From: Morchella semilibera
Lineage: Eukaryota; Ascomycota; Pezizomycetes; Pezizales; Morchellaceae
NCBI GenBank assembly: GCA_009192285.1
Contig: CM018607.1
Span: forward strand, 1,611,736 to 1,675,735
Direction: 5' to 3'
Length of the DNA stretch: 64,000 nt
Part shown: positions 35,538-47,900 of the stretch, piece after piece
Layout of the letters: each line of letters begins with the position of its first letter
How positions within the stretch are numbered: position 1 is the first letter of the stretch
Translations under genes and position numbers: made by a program
The notes under the pieces: model-generated
Seen by the model: the letters and a program-made list of their open reading frames with translations, nothing else
Databases searched by the model: none
Told to the model about the DNA's origin: nothing

Positions 35538-36812
35538 CTACCCCGCCACCTGGCTAGGATACATCCTATCCTCACTCCCGGGCGGCGGCGCAACCACCAA
35601 CCCCTCGAACCCATCCCCCTGCGCCCTGTCGCCCTCCTCCTCCTCCTGCGCCTCCTGCGCCTCCTGCTGGTGCTGCTGGTGCTGCTGCTGACCCGCCGGC
35701 CCGCCCGCCGTCGCTGCCGCCTGGGAGCGGTCCAGGTTCCCCAGTGGCCTTGTGCGGCCCCACTGGACGCGCAGGGGGCACCCGGAAATGACGGCCTTGC
35801 CCTGGCACGAGACGGCGGCGGCTTCGGCGCCCGAGCGCGTCTGGAAGTTTACGAAGGCGCAGCGGGAGCGGTGGACGCATACTATGGACTTGAGGGGGCC
35901 GAAGGCGGTGAAGAAGGTGCGGATGTGGTGTTCTGCGAGGTCGTCCTCTACTCTGTTTTGTTTGTTAGATACCAACCAACGGGACCAATGCAAATGAGGG
36001 GGCGACTTACCCAGTGAGGAACAGCGACGTGATGGTCTGATCGTCCGGCGGGATGACATCCTGCGGCCCCGGCGGCAACTGCCCCACGCCCGGGAACCTG
36101 GCGCCCCTCCCTCTACCGCCGCCTCCGCCGCCGCCGCCCCGTCCCCTCCCAGCGCCTCTACCCCTCTCTCCAGACCCCGACCCTCCCTATCCCTAGTTCT
36201 CACGGGCCCTACACCACCACTCCCGGAGCCCTCGCCCGGCCCAGAGCTTTCACCGCCGCCACCGCCGCCACCGCCACGCTTGCGCCGGTAGTATGGCTCG
36301 CTCCCCGCCAGCTTCTTGAGCAGGTCGCGGGCAGCCGCGTCCGTCTTGTCGTACTCCTCCGGCACCTGTCCGTCGACGAGGGAGCCCTCGTGGTTCTGCG
36401 CATAGTACTCCTTGTTGATGCCGGAGCTGGGGCCCTGCGCGACGAGCTTGAGTGCCGCGTCGCGCACGGCGATGGGCAGGCCGAAGGAGAGGTCGAGCAT
36501 GCAGCACTGGCAGCAGTTCTTGAGGCGCGCACAGGTCAAGCAGATCTAACGTCGTCAGGTCAGTCAAGCTAGCTGAGAAGGGGAGGGGGGGGGACAGACA
36601 TTTGTCTTTTTGAAGCGCGAGGTGCGGTCGGCGGCCCAGCGGAAGACGGTGAAGGGGCGCGTGCAGATCTTGCATTCGAGGCCGCGGTCCTCCTTGATCA
36701 TCTGGATGAAGGGGTTGTCGGTGGCGGAGAGGCAGTCGTTGCAGACTGCCGGGAAGTCGGTCACCTCTGCCCCGGAGCGGTTTATGTCGGATTTGGGGCC
36801 GGCGGGAGGCAT
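35538..36812 (-). CDS. SLT11: Pre-mRNA splicing factor Slt11/Ecm2 (RBM22 family)
   Basis: Spliceosome component that helps shape the U2/U6 active site. Exon 1 is 36812-36600, exon 2 is 36545-36011, and the last exon is 35952-35538; introns of 54 and 58 nt. The N-terminal zinc-binding region has Cys24, 27, 47, 50, 73, 76, 82, 83, 85 and 86 (CNDC, CKIC, CLTC, CCQCC). An RRM follows, with RNP2 LFLTGV and RNP1 RCAFVNF, then a Gln/Glu-rich tail. The CCCH finger found after PYYRR in human RBM22 is absent and replaced by a Gly run and VGPVRTRD. Between that and RGARFPGVGQLPPGPQD the frame changes by one base, near 36175-36185 in a G-rich stretch. One missing G, or a 47-nt intron with donor GTAGGG, would reconcile it; the total phase requires one of these. 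Confidence 0.94.
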
Positions 36813-39800
36813 TGCGTGTTAGTTTGTTGGAGGATGATGTGTGTGTGTGTGTGGTGTGTGTGATGGAGAGCTTGAGGTGAGTTGTGAGTTGTTGTGAAGA
36901 TGTGAAAGTGAGAAGTTGGCGTTAGTAAGCGTCGCCAAGACTTTATGACAGAGTAATACTCGAATTAATAAACACTTATGATTCTACTTTGCAGATGTCA
37001 GTTATTATTAATTATTGTATCTGCAGGTTTACCCCTAGCTATAGTCTTGTGGTATTCACTTGGAGCGGTGCCCACCAGGAAGGAGAAAGTCAGTTGAGTG
37101 CAGTGTTGCCTGTACGTGTATTAGCATTAATCACATATATCCAAATATCTAAGATTATATATAACCCACAAGGCCGGCTGTGATCCTCTCAGAAGTCTGG
37201 TCCAGAACGAGTGATAGGCCGTGATTCCCCGTGAGGTAATTCGAGATAGACACGAGCACGTGACCCCCCAACGAGTCCAAGACCAACAGATTGGCCTATT
37301 ACGGGTACGGAGTCGAGGCACCGGCGGTCTGTTTACATACGCTATATACCGAACCGCCCAGAGCACGGCACTGCAGCGCCACTACAAAAGTCCAGCCCCG
37401 GGGGTGGCGAACCGCTGCCACCGCCCGCCTTGAAGTTAGGTAGCCATAGGGTCGAGTGACGGATTGTGATGTTCTTCAGATCCGCTTCCCCTATTATGGG
37501 TTGAAGCCCAAATCCCTCCTCCTGGCATCTTCTCTGCCCAGCACCTGACCAGGGCCATTGGTACACGGGCTCCCTCGCATACAAAGATGCCTCTCTCCCC
37601 CCCCTCCTCCTTGGCCTGCCCCCGCGGCTGCTCGGCGTGGGTGCATGGCCCTTGTGGGAATTCGCGCTCTGGCTGACGGTACCGTTGCACGTTGCGTATG
37701 GAAGCCTAGCCTTCATCCGATAGTAGCATCCCGAAATGAGAACGAGAGCAGGTCCCTGGATTCATGTGAGCCTTTGGTGGAGGGTTATTAGTTCGGGAGG
37801 GAGGCCTCGTGTCTCGTGCTGGTTGATGTTGTGTTGCTCCTATGCCTCTGAGCAGCACCCCACCGCGGGTGTTTTGTGCCTACCCTCGAAACTCACACTA
37901 GCGGAAAGGGCGCGGTGCTATGGACGTGGACTGCGGAGAGCGCGGTCCCAATATACGAAAGGCTAGAAGGGTAGAATATACATAACGCTCATAGTGGCCG
38001 AGCCCCCCGTAACCCGCAGGCTCTCAAGCTCGCAGCTAATTCTTACAAATTCGAATAGTGGGCCTCGATCTTGCGTTGTTTCTTATCGGTTGTTCCAGGT
38101 TGATTGTCGGGGTGACATTGCGTTTGAAACTATCAGGATTACCAGTTGGCTGGTTCCAAGTGATTTATACTTTAGAGGCCATCGAGAACACATGTTTTTC
38201 CCCTGTCACCATAAGTTTGCGTTTGACGGGGCTATTCAACAACCCACCCATGGGATCAGCAAACGAGGCCCTTTCGATGCCAACTTAATTTGCTTGATAA
38301 ACCAATGCAATCACAAAGTTATTAAGGCCCTGGAGTAACACTGAGCGGGGGTGCGCATGCGGGCACACATCCTCTTTGTGCGTTTGAGTGCACTCGAGTG
38401 ATATATCATGATTACACATCTCTCCATGCCGAGTACAAAACTTATGCTTTAGTATATCACCCGCCGCTAACACATCAGTTACAGACAACCTTGACCTTCC
38501 CCCGCGACCCACAAACCGGCGGGACCCAAAGGCATGTCAAGGTGTCCCCTTCTAAGCGTGAGTTTCTTTTCTAGATCTGGATCCGAGTCACCGGCCTCTG
38601 ACCCTGGCACATGTGCTCTTGACGTGACATTAACATGATCCCCACCAGAGCCGAGGTGCACTTGTACATTACAGATGGGGCCAATCAATCCAGGGGAAAA
38701 CACGAAAGAGCTTAGAATGGCCCAGGAAATCAAAATATAATATTACGTTACGAAGACTCACATATATTTGCATCTTATTCCGGATCCCTTCTCAATGAGG
38801 CTCCGCCCGGCCGAGCTGGCTGGCTGCACATTCACAACCGATATCCGAAAATAGCCAACCAGTGCAGTGGAGAGTGTTGGGCCCGTTGTTATCCAAATAT
38901 TAGTATAATTATGATGCTGATAACCGACTGGGTGAGCCGAGATGATGATGATGATGTTGTTGTTGATGGCCAGCTGAGCTTGAGGCTACATGTGCAGACA
39001 TAGGCCGAGTAAGTGCATGTAATTTCCGAGCTTCTGCCTAACGTTACCAAACATGCCCCGAGATTGGAGCCGGCTCAACGGGTCCAACGTTACGGAGTGT
39101 AAAAAAAAAAGGGCACAAGAGACACTACATGCTTGATATACACTACATATAACTAACTCTGGTAACGTAATCCGTTTGTGCTGAAATATTATTGTCTCTT
39201 TCGGCCACACGCGCAACGTCGTCGACTAATATTAAATTAGGGTTACAGGAAATTTAAACGCTTACATCATATCATACCTACCGTATTGACTTGAGTCAAG
39301 TCACCCGTATTAATCAGATTACACTCGTTACACAAGACGTCAAAGTTGCCCTCTTGGGCAGAGATGTCTCGAAATCAGCTAAATACTTGACTCCTTACTT
39401 ACATAACCTAAGCAACTACATGTACTTGGGGTGAAATTAAGTATTGTCCCAACCGCCCTGGCAACCATGCTATCGCGAGAGACAATACTTAATTTCACCG
39501 CAAGTACATGTATCGCCCCCCCCAACGTCGTCTCGTCTTGGGCAACAAGGCGGTAGCCCCAATCTACGGAGGAAAAGTGCATTTCATAATATTAAATTAG
39601 GAAGCACTCCCTGAAATCTAAATCAGAGTATCACACTCCCGGACCGGCAGCGAATGATATCTGATGATTTGATCTAACTGCATATCGCAGCCTGGCCCAA
39701 AATTGCACATACATACACATTGCACTCCACCACCGCAGATTCGAGTCCTTCAACCTCAAACTCCGATCAACATACATGTACCTACTCTGGAGAAGCATGG

Positions 39801-42800
39801 TTCTGCAAGGAGAAAAACTTGAGGCTACATATGTGAATATAGATACCGCGAAGAGAATTGTCTCGCTGACACCGTGAGTATCTACCTAGGTACATATATC
39901 CAACAGCGTACCTACCCCCACCCCCCAGCGCGAGAAGAAACAAGGCAATTATGCAACTACATAACTACATACATACCTGCATTGCGTCCTCAATCAACCT
40001 TGATCACTTTCTAGAAAGTGGTTCGAGGTCATGATGTAATCTGGCAGGTGAATTGCTGCACCCGGTACGCCTTCCATTAGCTCCCGCCGGCGTCCTTATC
40101 CTCTCTACTGTTCTCTAGGCTCTGAAGAAATGAAATTCAGGGCTCACGCGCAGAGTATATGTATATTATGCTTCATTTCATTGGAGGCTTAATTATGGGC
40201 TCGCGCCGATGTTGTATCAGTTGATTGGATACATACATATATGTGGTAATCTAATCTAGGCAGTCCGTGTGTATGATCCGCCGCATACAAACTCGGAGAC
40301 ATATCTTCAGCATGTACTGAAATAGAGTATGTAAAGCACAGCTGATAAGGACCAGAGGACAATGCTATTTATAATACCGCGCCTACTCAAAGACAAAGCT
40401 ACTGTAAGTCTCCAATCACTACTACCACGATCTTGGTTAGCTTGATTAACGAGGTTCATATCATATTTTCTGTTTACGAGTTAAAATGCTGATTACGTAT
40501 GGTATATAGTAGATCGTAACCGCTGAAAAGCATTACACTTATGCACTCTACCCTAAATGTACTTACAGATATACTGCTCAAGCTAGAAATCGGGTCAGAT
40601 ACATTACGCCCCCAAAACTGACCCCCACGGTTCACAAGGAGGTCCATCCATATGTCCAAAATATGTACCTACACCAAGTTACCAAGGCACCCCCCCTCCC
40701 CCCAGCCTAGGAAAGTGTCAAGCAGTAGAGAACTACGGTAATTCAAGCTGTCATAGCTCCTCCACACTGGAGATGTGGCTTCAGGGAAACTAGCGATTGG
40801 GAGATCCCTGATACACCCGGTCCCGTGGTAACAAGCCAGAATTACAATTCTCGACTTATGTAGTGACACGTCCCCTCCTAATTCCCCCGCTAGAGCAGAA
40901 ACCGGTCTCAGAATGAATCTCTGGCCTTTCTCTTCATTTTTTTGTACCTGCTTGCAAAATACTCCCACCCCCTAACCCCCCTGCATAAGGGATAGTCTAC
41001 TTCAGATTTATGCAAGAATAGGCATTGGCTGGGTATGTTAGATCCAGAGGAAGTATTCTCACTGGGCTGATATATAAGACCCCGGTAGTTGAAGGAATAC
41101 CTGCAAGAGCCCGTCCGTGCGCAATGTATGTATACATATGTGGGGGAGCTTATCGATACGCGCGCACCCCGGATCTCCAGTGAAAAAAACGTGGGGGGAA
41201 TGGTGCATGGGGTAAAAATATGTGGGGCAAGGGCGGCTGTTCCAGATTCGCAATTGAATGGATTTGACTGATTTAATTTTGTTGAGTCGTGCAATGTCCA
41301 TGTCTTACAGAAACCTGGTGCACGCCGTACTACCCGTAGGAAGTACCCCCAGCGCAAGCAGCATGTCAGCCGGCGCTTATGTGAGAGAAAGAACCACCAA
41401 GACGACGACCTTACCGCCTATTGAGTAGGGTACGCCGCACCGTCGACTCCGCGTGCAAATATTCCTATTCCAGCGTCCTAGGACCTCCCGACCTCTTTGA
41501 GCAAAACTCCACTCGATGGGCCCCGTACTCTCTGTGCCATGACTGCAACTGCACAGGGCAGAATATGCCCTCTTGTGAATGACCGAAGATCCTCCTCTTC
41601 TCAGGAGAATTAATTCGGTGAGGTGCATTGCCGCGCCGGACCGTTCGACGATGTCCCGCAATGCACCCCCAAACCAGTGGAGACGAGCCACGGTTCCTGA
41701 CCTTTTCCCTTTCCCCCGAGGGTGCCAGTTGGCACGCTGCCCCTTGCCGTGCCGTTTGAAAGAGTGGGCTATCTCGTTTCGGTCTGCCTTTCAGCAATTG
41801 GCCCCCACTGACGGGGGAGTGAATGGCTTTTTTTTTTCTCTTTGCATGTTGGTTACCTACCTCCGCATAGGTCGTTGAAGCGCAAATCCCAATGGTTAGC
41901 CAACCGCAACTGGTTGCCGGTTATCAACGGGGTGGCCTAGAGTGGGCGGATGTTACTCTAGGCAGATAGCCCTATACATACATGAATCCAGGTTAGTTTG
42001 ACGACTACTGAGCGACGATGATTGGTATCGTGTTGACATGTTTCAGTTCTGGGAGCTAGCTAGGATCCATGGAATGAACGTGGTCATATCTAGAGATTCT
42101 TGGCAGGAATGTCTTATGTTGTTATTGTTGTAGATCCTCTAAGACTCAGGAGATTGAGGAATGGGGGGGGGGGAGGTTTGCAATTGAGATTGTTGATGTG
42201 CGAAGCCTCTCGAGCTTCCACGACGCAGGTTCTGGGATTAATTGTTCTCTGGGGCTTCTATTGTACTGCGCACAATTAAGTACTGCGGAAGCTGTATCAC
42301 GACTTTAAGCTTCGTGGGCGATGCTGTATTGATGCTCATTGTAACAGTGACAGCTCCCGAGAACCCGGTACCAGAGTCAATGTCTGTCTGAAGTTGAATG
42401 GAGGTTCCCGAGCTAGTGAGTAGAGTATGTACTCCTGAATACAATTTTAGATGTAAAGTATACCGGGGGGGTATTATAGTCTGTTTACCCTCCTCATCCA
42501 CCATGTCGGCCCGTGCCGTGGGGAGCTTGGGAGTCTAGACCTGAGGCCGGACAGGCAAAGCGTACCCGTAGTCTGGTAATTAAGCGGTTATATAGGCACA
42601 CACTACCGGGAAATATCAGACTGAATAAAACCCATAAACTGCACTTGTATATCCCGAGAGAAAGAGCATCCTGCCCGACATGATTGCACAGCATATTCTC
42701 CCATATCTCGGCTTCGGCTATTATAGGAGCACAAAAACTGATAGTTCTATCTAATAGTTGTGTCTGAAATCATCGCGATGCCTCTCTCCGGCTCATGATC

Positions 42801-43412
42801 CTGTGTACTACCATCACCACCCACCACCACCACTACGAACACACACCTCTCACCACCACCTCAATGGCATGACAGCCCATGAGAATTAATTGTTTAATCA
42901 TTTATTTATCTCAATTCCCCCCGTCTGTCGTGCACATCACTCATTCTCCCCCCTCTCACCGATGACCGATTCAGTGCCTGAACCTATCACACCTGAAGGT
43001 GTTAAAAAAAACCTTGCTTGCAATTGCAACTGACAACCACATCCCCACCTCCTCCTCTCAACCTCTCGATCCCGTCCGATCACCAAAGCAATAACCCTGC
43101 TCCTGGAGGTATTATCCTCCATCATCTTCGAAAATCAAGGTCACACCTTTTTTTTTTGTAATGTGCGGGTCACAGATGCATGTCCATGCCTAACCGTTTG
43201 GGTCTGGACCGAGTTGACCGTTGCACAAATAAACAAAATTCCCATCCAACCATCCCATGGGGAAAAAGACCGCATTATTGAGAATTGGTGATCCCAAGGT
43301 ACATTACAGGTGATAGCTACTGCATAATGACGCGCGCGGCTGAAAAAAAGTTGGAAGCTAGAGAGAGAGAGATTCTGGAACATCACCATCACCATGATCT
43401 CTAGAGCTGTCT
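36813..43412. other. Gene-poor stretch, 6.6 kb
   Basis: No gene could be assigned. A GT microsatellite follows the SLT11 start (36838-36865). Open frames around 37340-38340, 40670-41360 and 41380-41800 overlap on both strands without recognisable motifs. The - strand frame 42238-42504 (88 codons) reads more like protein than its surroundings, with alternating hydrophobic residues, but has no family match. A strong 96-bp hairpin is at 39417-39512 and another TACATGTA at 39773. Confidence 0.5.
39417..39512. repeat. Near-perfect 96-bp hairpin (32-bp arms)
   Basis: The left arm is 39417-39448, starting TACATGTACTTG; the right arm is 39481-39512. They are reverse complements with a single mismatch (position 12 from the left end region, G versus C). 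The loop is 32 nt. The DNA or its transcript would fold into a stable hairpin. It is intergenic, with no coding potential. It could be a minimal TIR element, a small-RNA precursor or a replication-slippage product. Confidence 0.85.
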
Positions 43413-43974
43413 TTAATTCCCATCGCTCGCCTTGATGAGAATATCGTCGGCACCCAGCCCCTCCGGCTCACCCATGTTTGCAATTTGCTGCAAACTTTCT
43501 TCTTCTGCTTCTTCATGGTCTTCTTGATCTTGATCTGTTACTCTGCCCTGCTTCTGTTCTGTGGGGTTGAACTGTGATGTTGCTAAAATTAGGGCTTTAT
43601 GTAACTCATCCCCCCTTCCCGGCGCTTGCGATTAGATTGCTTACTGAAACATCCGCCCATCCCATCCATCCATCCCTCCATCCCTCCATCCATCGCCGCC
43701 GCGCCGTTTTCTTTCTTTCTTTTTTTCCCCCCCCTTCTCTTGCGTCATGTCAGTCAGTCAGCAAGGCCGCCGAAAGGGCGAAAAAACAATTTTAGAGTTT
43801 TTGCGCAAAGCCTCGTCAGGAACCACCACACCGTTGAGCAAGAAAAAATTCGCAGCCTCAATCTTCGTCAGACCATATGCATAAGCTTCTACGCCCTGGT
43901 TAACGAACTTTAGGGCATAACGGTGCGGTAGGGCACATATGGGCAGCTTGTGGTCCGTCCACCTCGTTTCGACG
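43413..43974 (-). CDS. Two exons of an unrecognised protein, N-terminus not found
   Basis: On the - strand 43974-43788 reads without stops as VETRWTDHKLPICALPHR, continuing through FVNQGVEAYAYGLTKIEAAN and FFLLNGVVVPDEALRKNSK. The last exon 43571-43413 reads FNPTEQKQGRVTDQ, then an acidic Glu/Asp stretch, then NMGEPEGLGADDILIKASD and the stop. A 216-nt intron (donor GTTTTT after ATT, acceptor CATCACAG) joins them in phase. Both read as ordinary globular or acidic protein rather than chance frames. The upstream exon must end with two extra bases, before the acceptor TACTACAG at 43975. A candidate region is the frame 44488-44207 (starts MLLYVLDEQLQKSHKS), but I cannot join it securely. It may be an intact gene with unseen 5' exons or a 5'-truncated remnant. 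Family not recognised. Confidence 0.55.
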
Positions 43975-44922
43975 CTGTAGTAATATGATTACGAAGGAGG
44001 AGGAGGAGGAGGAGGAGGAGTCCATCTATAGCTACTAATGTGTGTAGCTAGGCTTCCTAGGCTGTACCCACATAGCCCTGAACTTAACTGGGCTACTACT
44101 ACTAGCTCCCGCCGCGCGACGCCACCGCCGCCGCCGATGGCTGACACCACGAGGAAACGGGAGCTGGGATGTTTCGTTTCGTTTCGTTTCACAATAGCAT
44201 GGACGACTAATTTGATGGCTGGCGAGACACGGCAGATGTAGGCTCTAGATTTTTGCTTGGATTTTTTTCGCTTTCATGTGATGGAGTAGCTGCCAGGGGG
44301 AGGAGGAGGTAAGTTGAATCTCGACTTGTGGGTGTTGTGGTATCAAGAAAGAAAAAAAAAAAAAGAACCAACACTCTTGGAGGAGTAGCACACTCCATCT
44401 CCAGGGTTTCCCAACATTGTCTAAGTGGAGTAGAACAGGGAGATTTGTGACTCTTCTGAAGCTGCTCGTCGAGCACATAGAGTAACATCTACATCATACT
44501 TTTTTTTTTTTTTACATGCCATACCCTACCTACATACTCGGTGCCAATTCCTGCAGGAATGTTATGTACGCACATCCCCGTAATCCCCGTCCCACCATAG
44601 TACAAGGTCCAGAAAGGTCCCAATATTTTTTTTTATTCCCTCGTCGCTCAAAGATTAAGACACCCAACAAAAAAAAAAAGAGAGAGTGAGAGAGAAATAG
44701 AGAAGAGAAGAGAGAAAGCTAAGGGGTTCGAATGGAACCGGGTAACAAACATGACATGTATTGGCGCCACAAGCTAGCTACATGTAGCTTTTTGGAAAGA
44801 TAAGAGGTGGCCCTGTCAAGTATATATTTTCGGGTGACTTGAGGGTTTCGCGTGCTTTATCATGAGTTTATAATTTAGCCATGGTCCGCCCGGTTGCTCG
44901 CTCGCGTGCGGGCCGAACAAGG

Positions 44923-44953
<31 letters not shown>

Positions 44954-47900
44954 ACCTGATTGCCTGGCGCCGAGGTCTACTCACGTTTCTTGACGCCCGC
45001 GAACTCGCACAGGAGAGCGGCGGATGAGTACGTGACCAGCATTGCTACTTCTTCCAGAAGGGTCCCAATTGGTCATTGAACCCCCCCCCCCCACTCCGCG
45101 ACTAAACTCTGACTGCATAAAAAATGCGGTTAGACCAACTAAAACCCCTCTTTCCGCAAAGGTTGTAAAACCTCATTTTCCCCCCCTCCTCTATCTCTGA
45201 GTCCGTCTCACAGATGTGTGTAAATTTTTTTTTCTCTCTATGGGAAAACTTAGTGGCTTGTCGGGGGGAACAAGTTTGTTCCCTACGGGGCCCTGGCCCG
45301 ACGGGGAGAGGGGGGGGGGTGGTGAGACAGGAAAATGAAAATCCTCCCTCAGCGCGCGCGCGCGCCGGCCGTCTGGTTGGGATTGGGGGGGGAAGACCTG
45401 AAAAAAAAAAAAAAAAAAAAAAACCTCAACCTCAGGATCGGCGGCGGATCCGGAAGGGAACGTTTACGCTCAGGAACTGAACCGGACTCAGCTCTTCTTT
45501 TTTTTTTTCGCCATTATTTTAATTTCATTATTATGATCACGGGTTTGAAATCGCCTTACTTACTGGCAGCAGCGAGCATAGCTAATATGTGGACGTATGG
45601 ACTGCGAGGTAGGTACGTGGAGGTAATTATGTAGACTCCGACTCGCAGTGTATACGACGGACTCGATACGCAATTTTTTTTCCCCCCCCTTGAAGCCGCA
45701 AAAATACGCGGGCTGAGCAGCAGCGCAGCAGAACTACATGTATCTGTTCTACATTGAAATTTTGATGTAGGTTGTTATGTCTATATGTAGGTCTTACTAC
45801 TTGCCTACATGATAGAGTACATGATGAATAATTACGGGCAGAGTGAGTACCCCTAGGCACGACCGGTACCCTCCTCAGGTCTCGCAATTAAATTGTCTCT
45901 CCGTGACGAGACGAAACATATTCCCACTCGTCCTCCGTCCGGTGGGAAACAACCTCCCTCCCTCCCTGCGCCTAAGCTGCCTGCATAAAGCACAAGAGAG
46001 AAAAAAGAATAAAAAAATAAGGTGGTTAGATATCAAAGCCACCCACCCCTATGACCCTACCCCCAATTGAAAGGTTCCCTCGCATCGCAATTCCCCAAGG
46101 CCCGTCATAATACCGCACAATTGGTCTGGTATCCAATCCAATATCGAACACTCCGGCACGTGCCTGCACTGCCGCTGTGCAGAACAGAAGAAGAGTACTT
46201 TGCAGAATTGTGGTGAGGTGGGGCGGGGGGGGCGGGGGGGTGGGAGTGTGAGAGAGTGTGAGAGAGTGTGAGGAGAATGGAGGGGTAAGTACATACATAA
46301 CTAGAGGAGAAACCGACCCTAACCCACCGACCGAGTGAGCGCGCGCGCCTGCTACGATCATGGTCTTGCTTGATGTATGTAGCTATGTACATATATACCA
46401 GCTAGAGCATCTACCTATTTATGTAGCTCCACAAGCTGGAGAGGGGTAAAATATATGGGAATTTGGAGCATCGCCGCAGGTAGCGAGGCGAAACAGATCT
46501 AGAGGAGAGATCTCTCTCTATAGATGTTCGAACGTCCACACACACACTCTCTCCCTTTCTTTCTCTCTCCGTCCCCGCATTGGATCATATCATGTCATGG
46601 ATTTGAAGCAAGACTTGAGAACGTGACCCTCTAATCTTAATACCTATGTACCTGTTCTACCGCCACAATATTTAATCAACCAACATAACAGACCTTGAAG
46701 CGAGGGCGGGGCTAGCTAACGTCGTCTAGTAGCTTTCTACCAATATATGTACTAACGTCGTGCTAATACTCTAGAACTAATAATTGATGCAAACCCCCCT
46801 CCTGTGACGCAATGTAAGGGCTCCACGTTTGCATTTCCATTTCACATTTCCTTGTAATTTGTAGCTATATTTTATTTTTATGAGGGAGGGGGGGGGGCTC
46901 TCTATCTGCATCTAAGGGGGATGGTTGGTTCTTGCGGGGGGGAGGCGGGGTCTACTCTATGTACCTACCATTAACCTACATACACAACGCAAGCTATGAG
47001 GCTCCCCAACACTGTCAATGATTGGCAGCAGGGACGATCTTTAGTCTACAAAGGTGAAAGAAAAAAAAAGAAAGAAAGAAAAAAGCACTTAACATATTAT
47101 CGCGAATATTGAAAGGTCTGCAGGGAAAATGGAATGGAAAGTAAAAGGGACCTCTAGTTCCGGCCATCATGAACGCGCGCGCGCAGGATAGACTTTGAGG
47201 GGTACGAATGTCGGACGGAGAGATCGCCGCATATCAGCGCTGGGTGGTTTGTTCGTTAACCGAAACCTACGATGCTTCACATTGATTTTCGGGTCAATCA
47301 ATCATCGGCCTGGCCATACAGCAAGCAAGCAGCATACGGCATATCTATCGGTCCTTTACAGCAATTAATACTTTCCGGTTTGCTCTACCATGTAAGAATA
47401 AAGCAGCACAGATGGGAAAGATAAAGATCACCGGCCAGCGAATGGTTTTTTATTTTTTTTTTATTTTTTTTTATTTTTCCATAGCAGCAGACAGGTAAAA
47501 GAAATAAAAACAAAATCAGTAAACTCTTCTCAAAAACATGAATCCATTACTTGCACGCACGGCTTTTTTTTCTGTTAAAATTTTTTCTGTGAAAATCAAA
47601 AAAACATCTGTTACAATAAATCCTTCAATGTATTAATTAGACCCTGGCCGATCAACCCAACCCCGCCCTCAAGACGTCAAAGGTTACCAAGCCCACAAAA
47701 CAAGACACCCGCCAACCACGCGATCTAGGAGATTCAAACAAAGATGAAGCAGGGATTTGGTGTTCGGTGTGCTGACGATGACGATGAACGATGATGTGTG
47801 CATGCATGCAGGAAGGTCTCCATGAGGAGGGGTAGAAGAATGAGGGGAGAATGGACTGAGCGAACTTGCAAAATAAAACAAAAGAGAATCGTATTATGAC

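Noticed and set aside
44700-44760. GGGTTCGAATGG resembling a tRNA T-arm
   Set aside because: No matching acceptor stem, D-arm or anticodon arm at the right distance.
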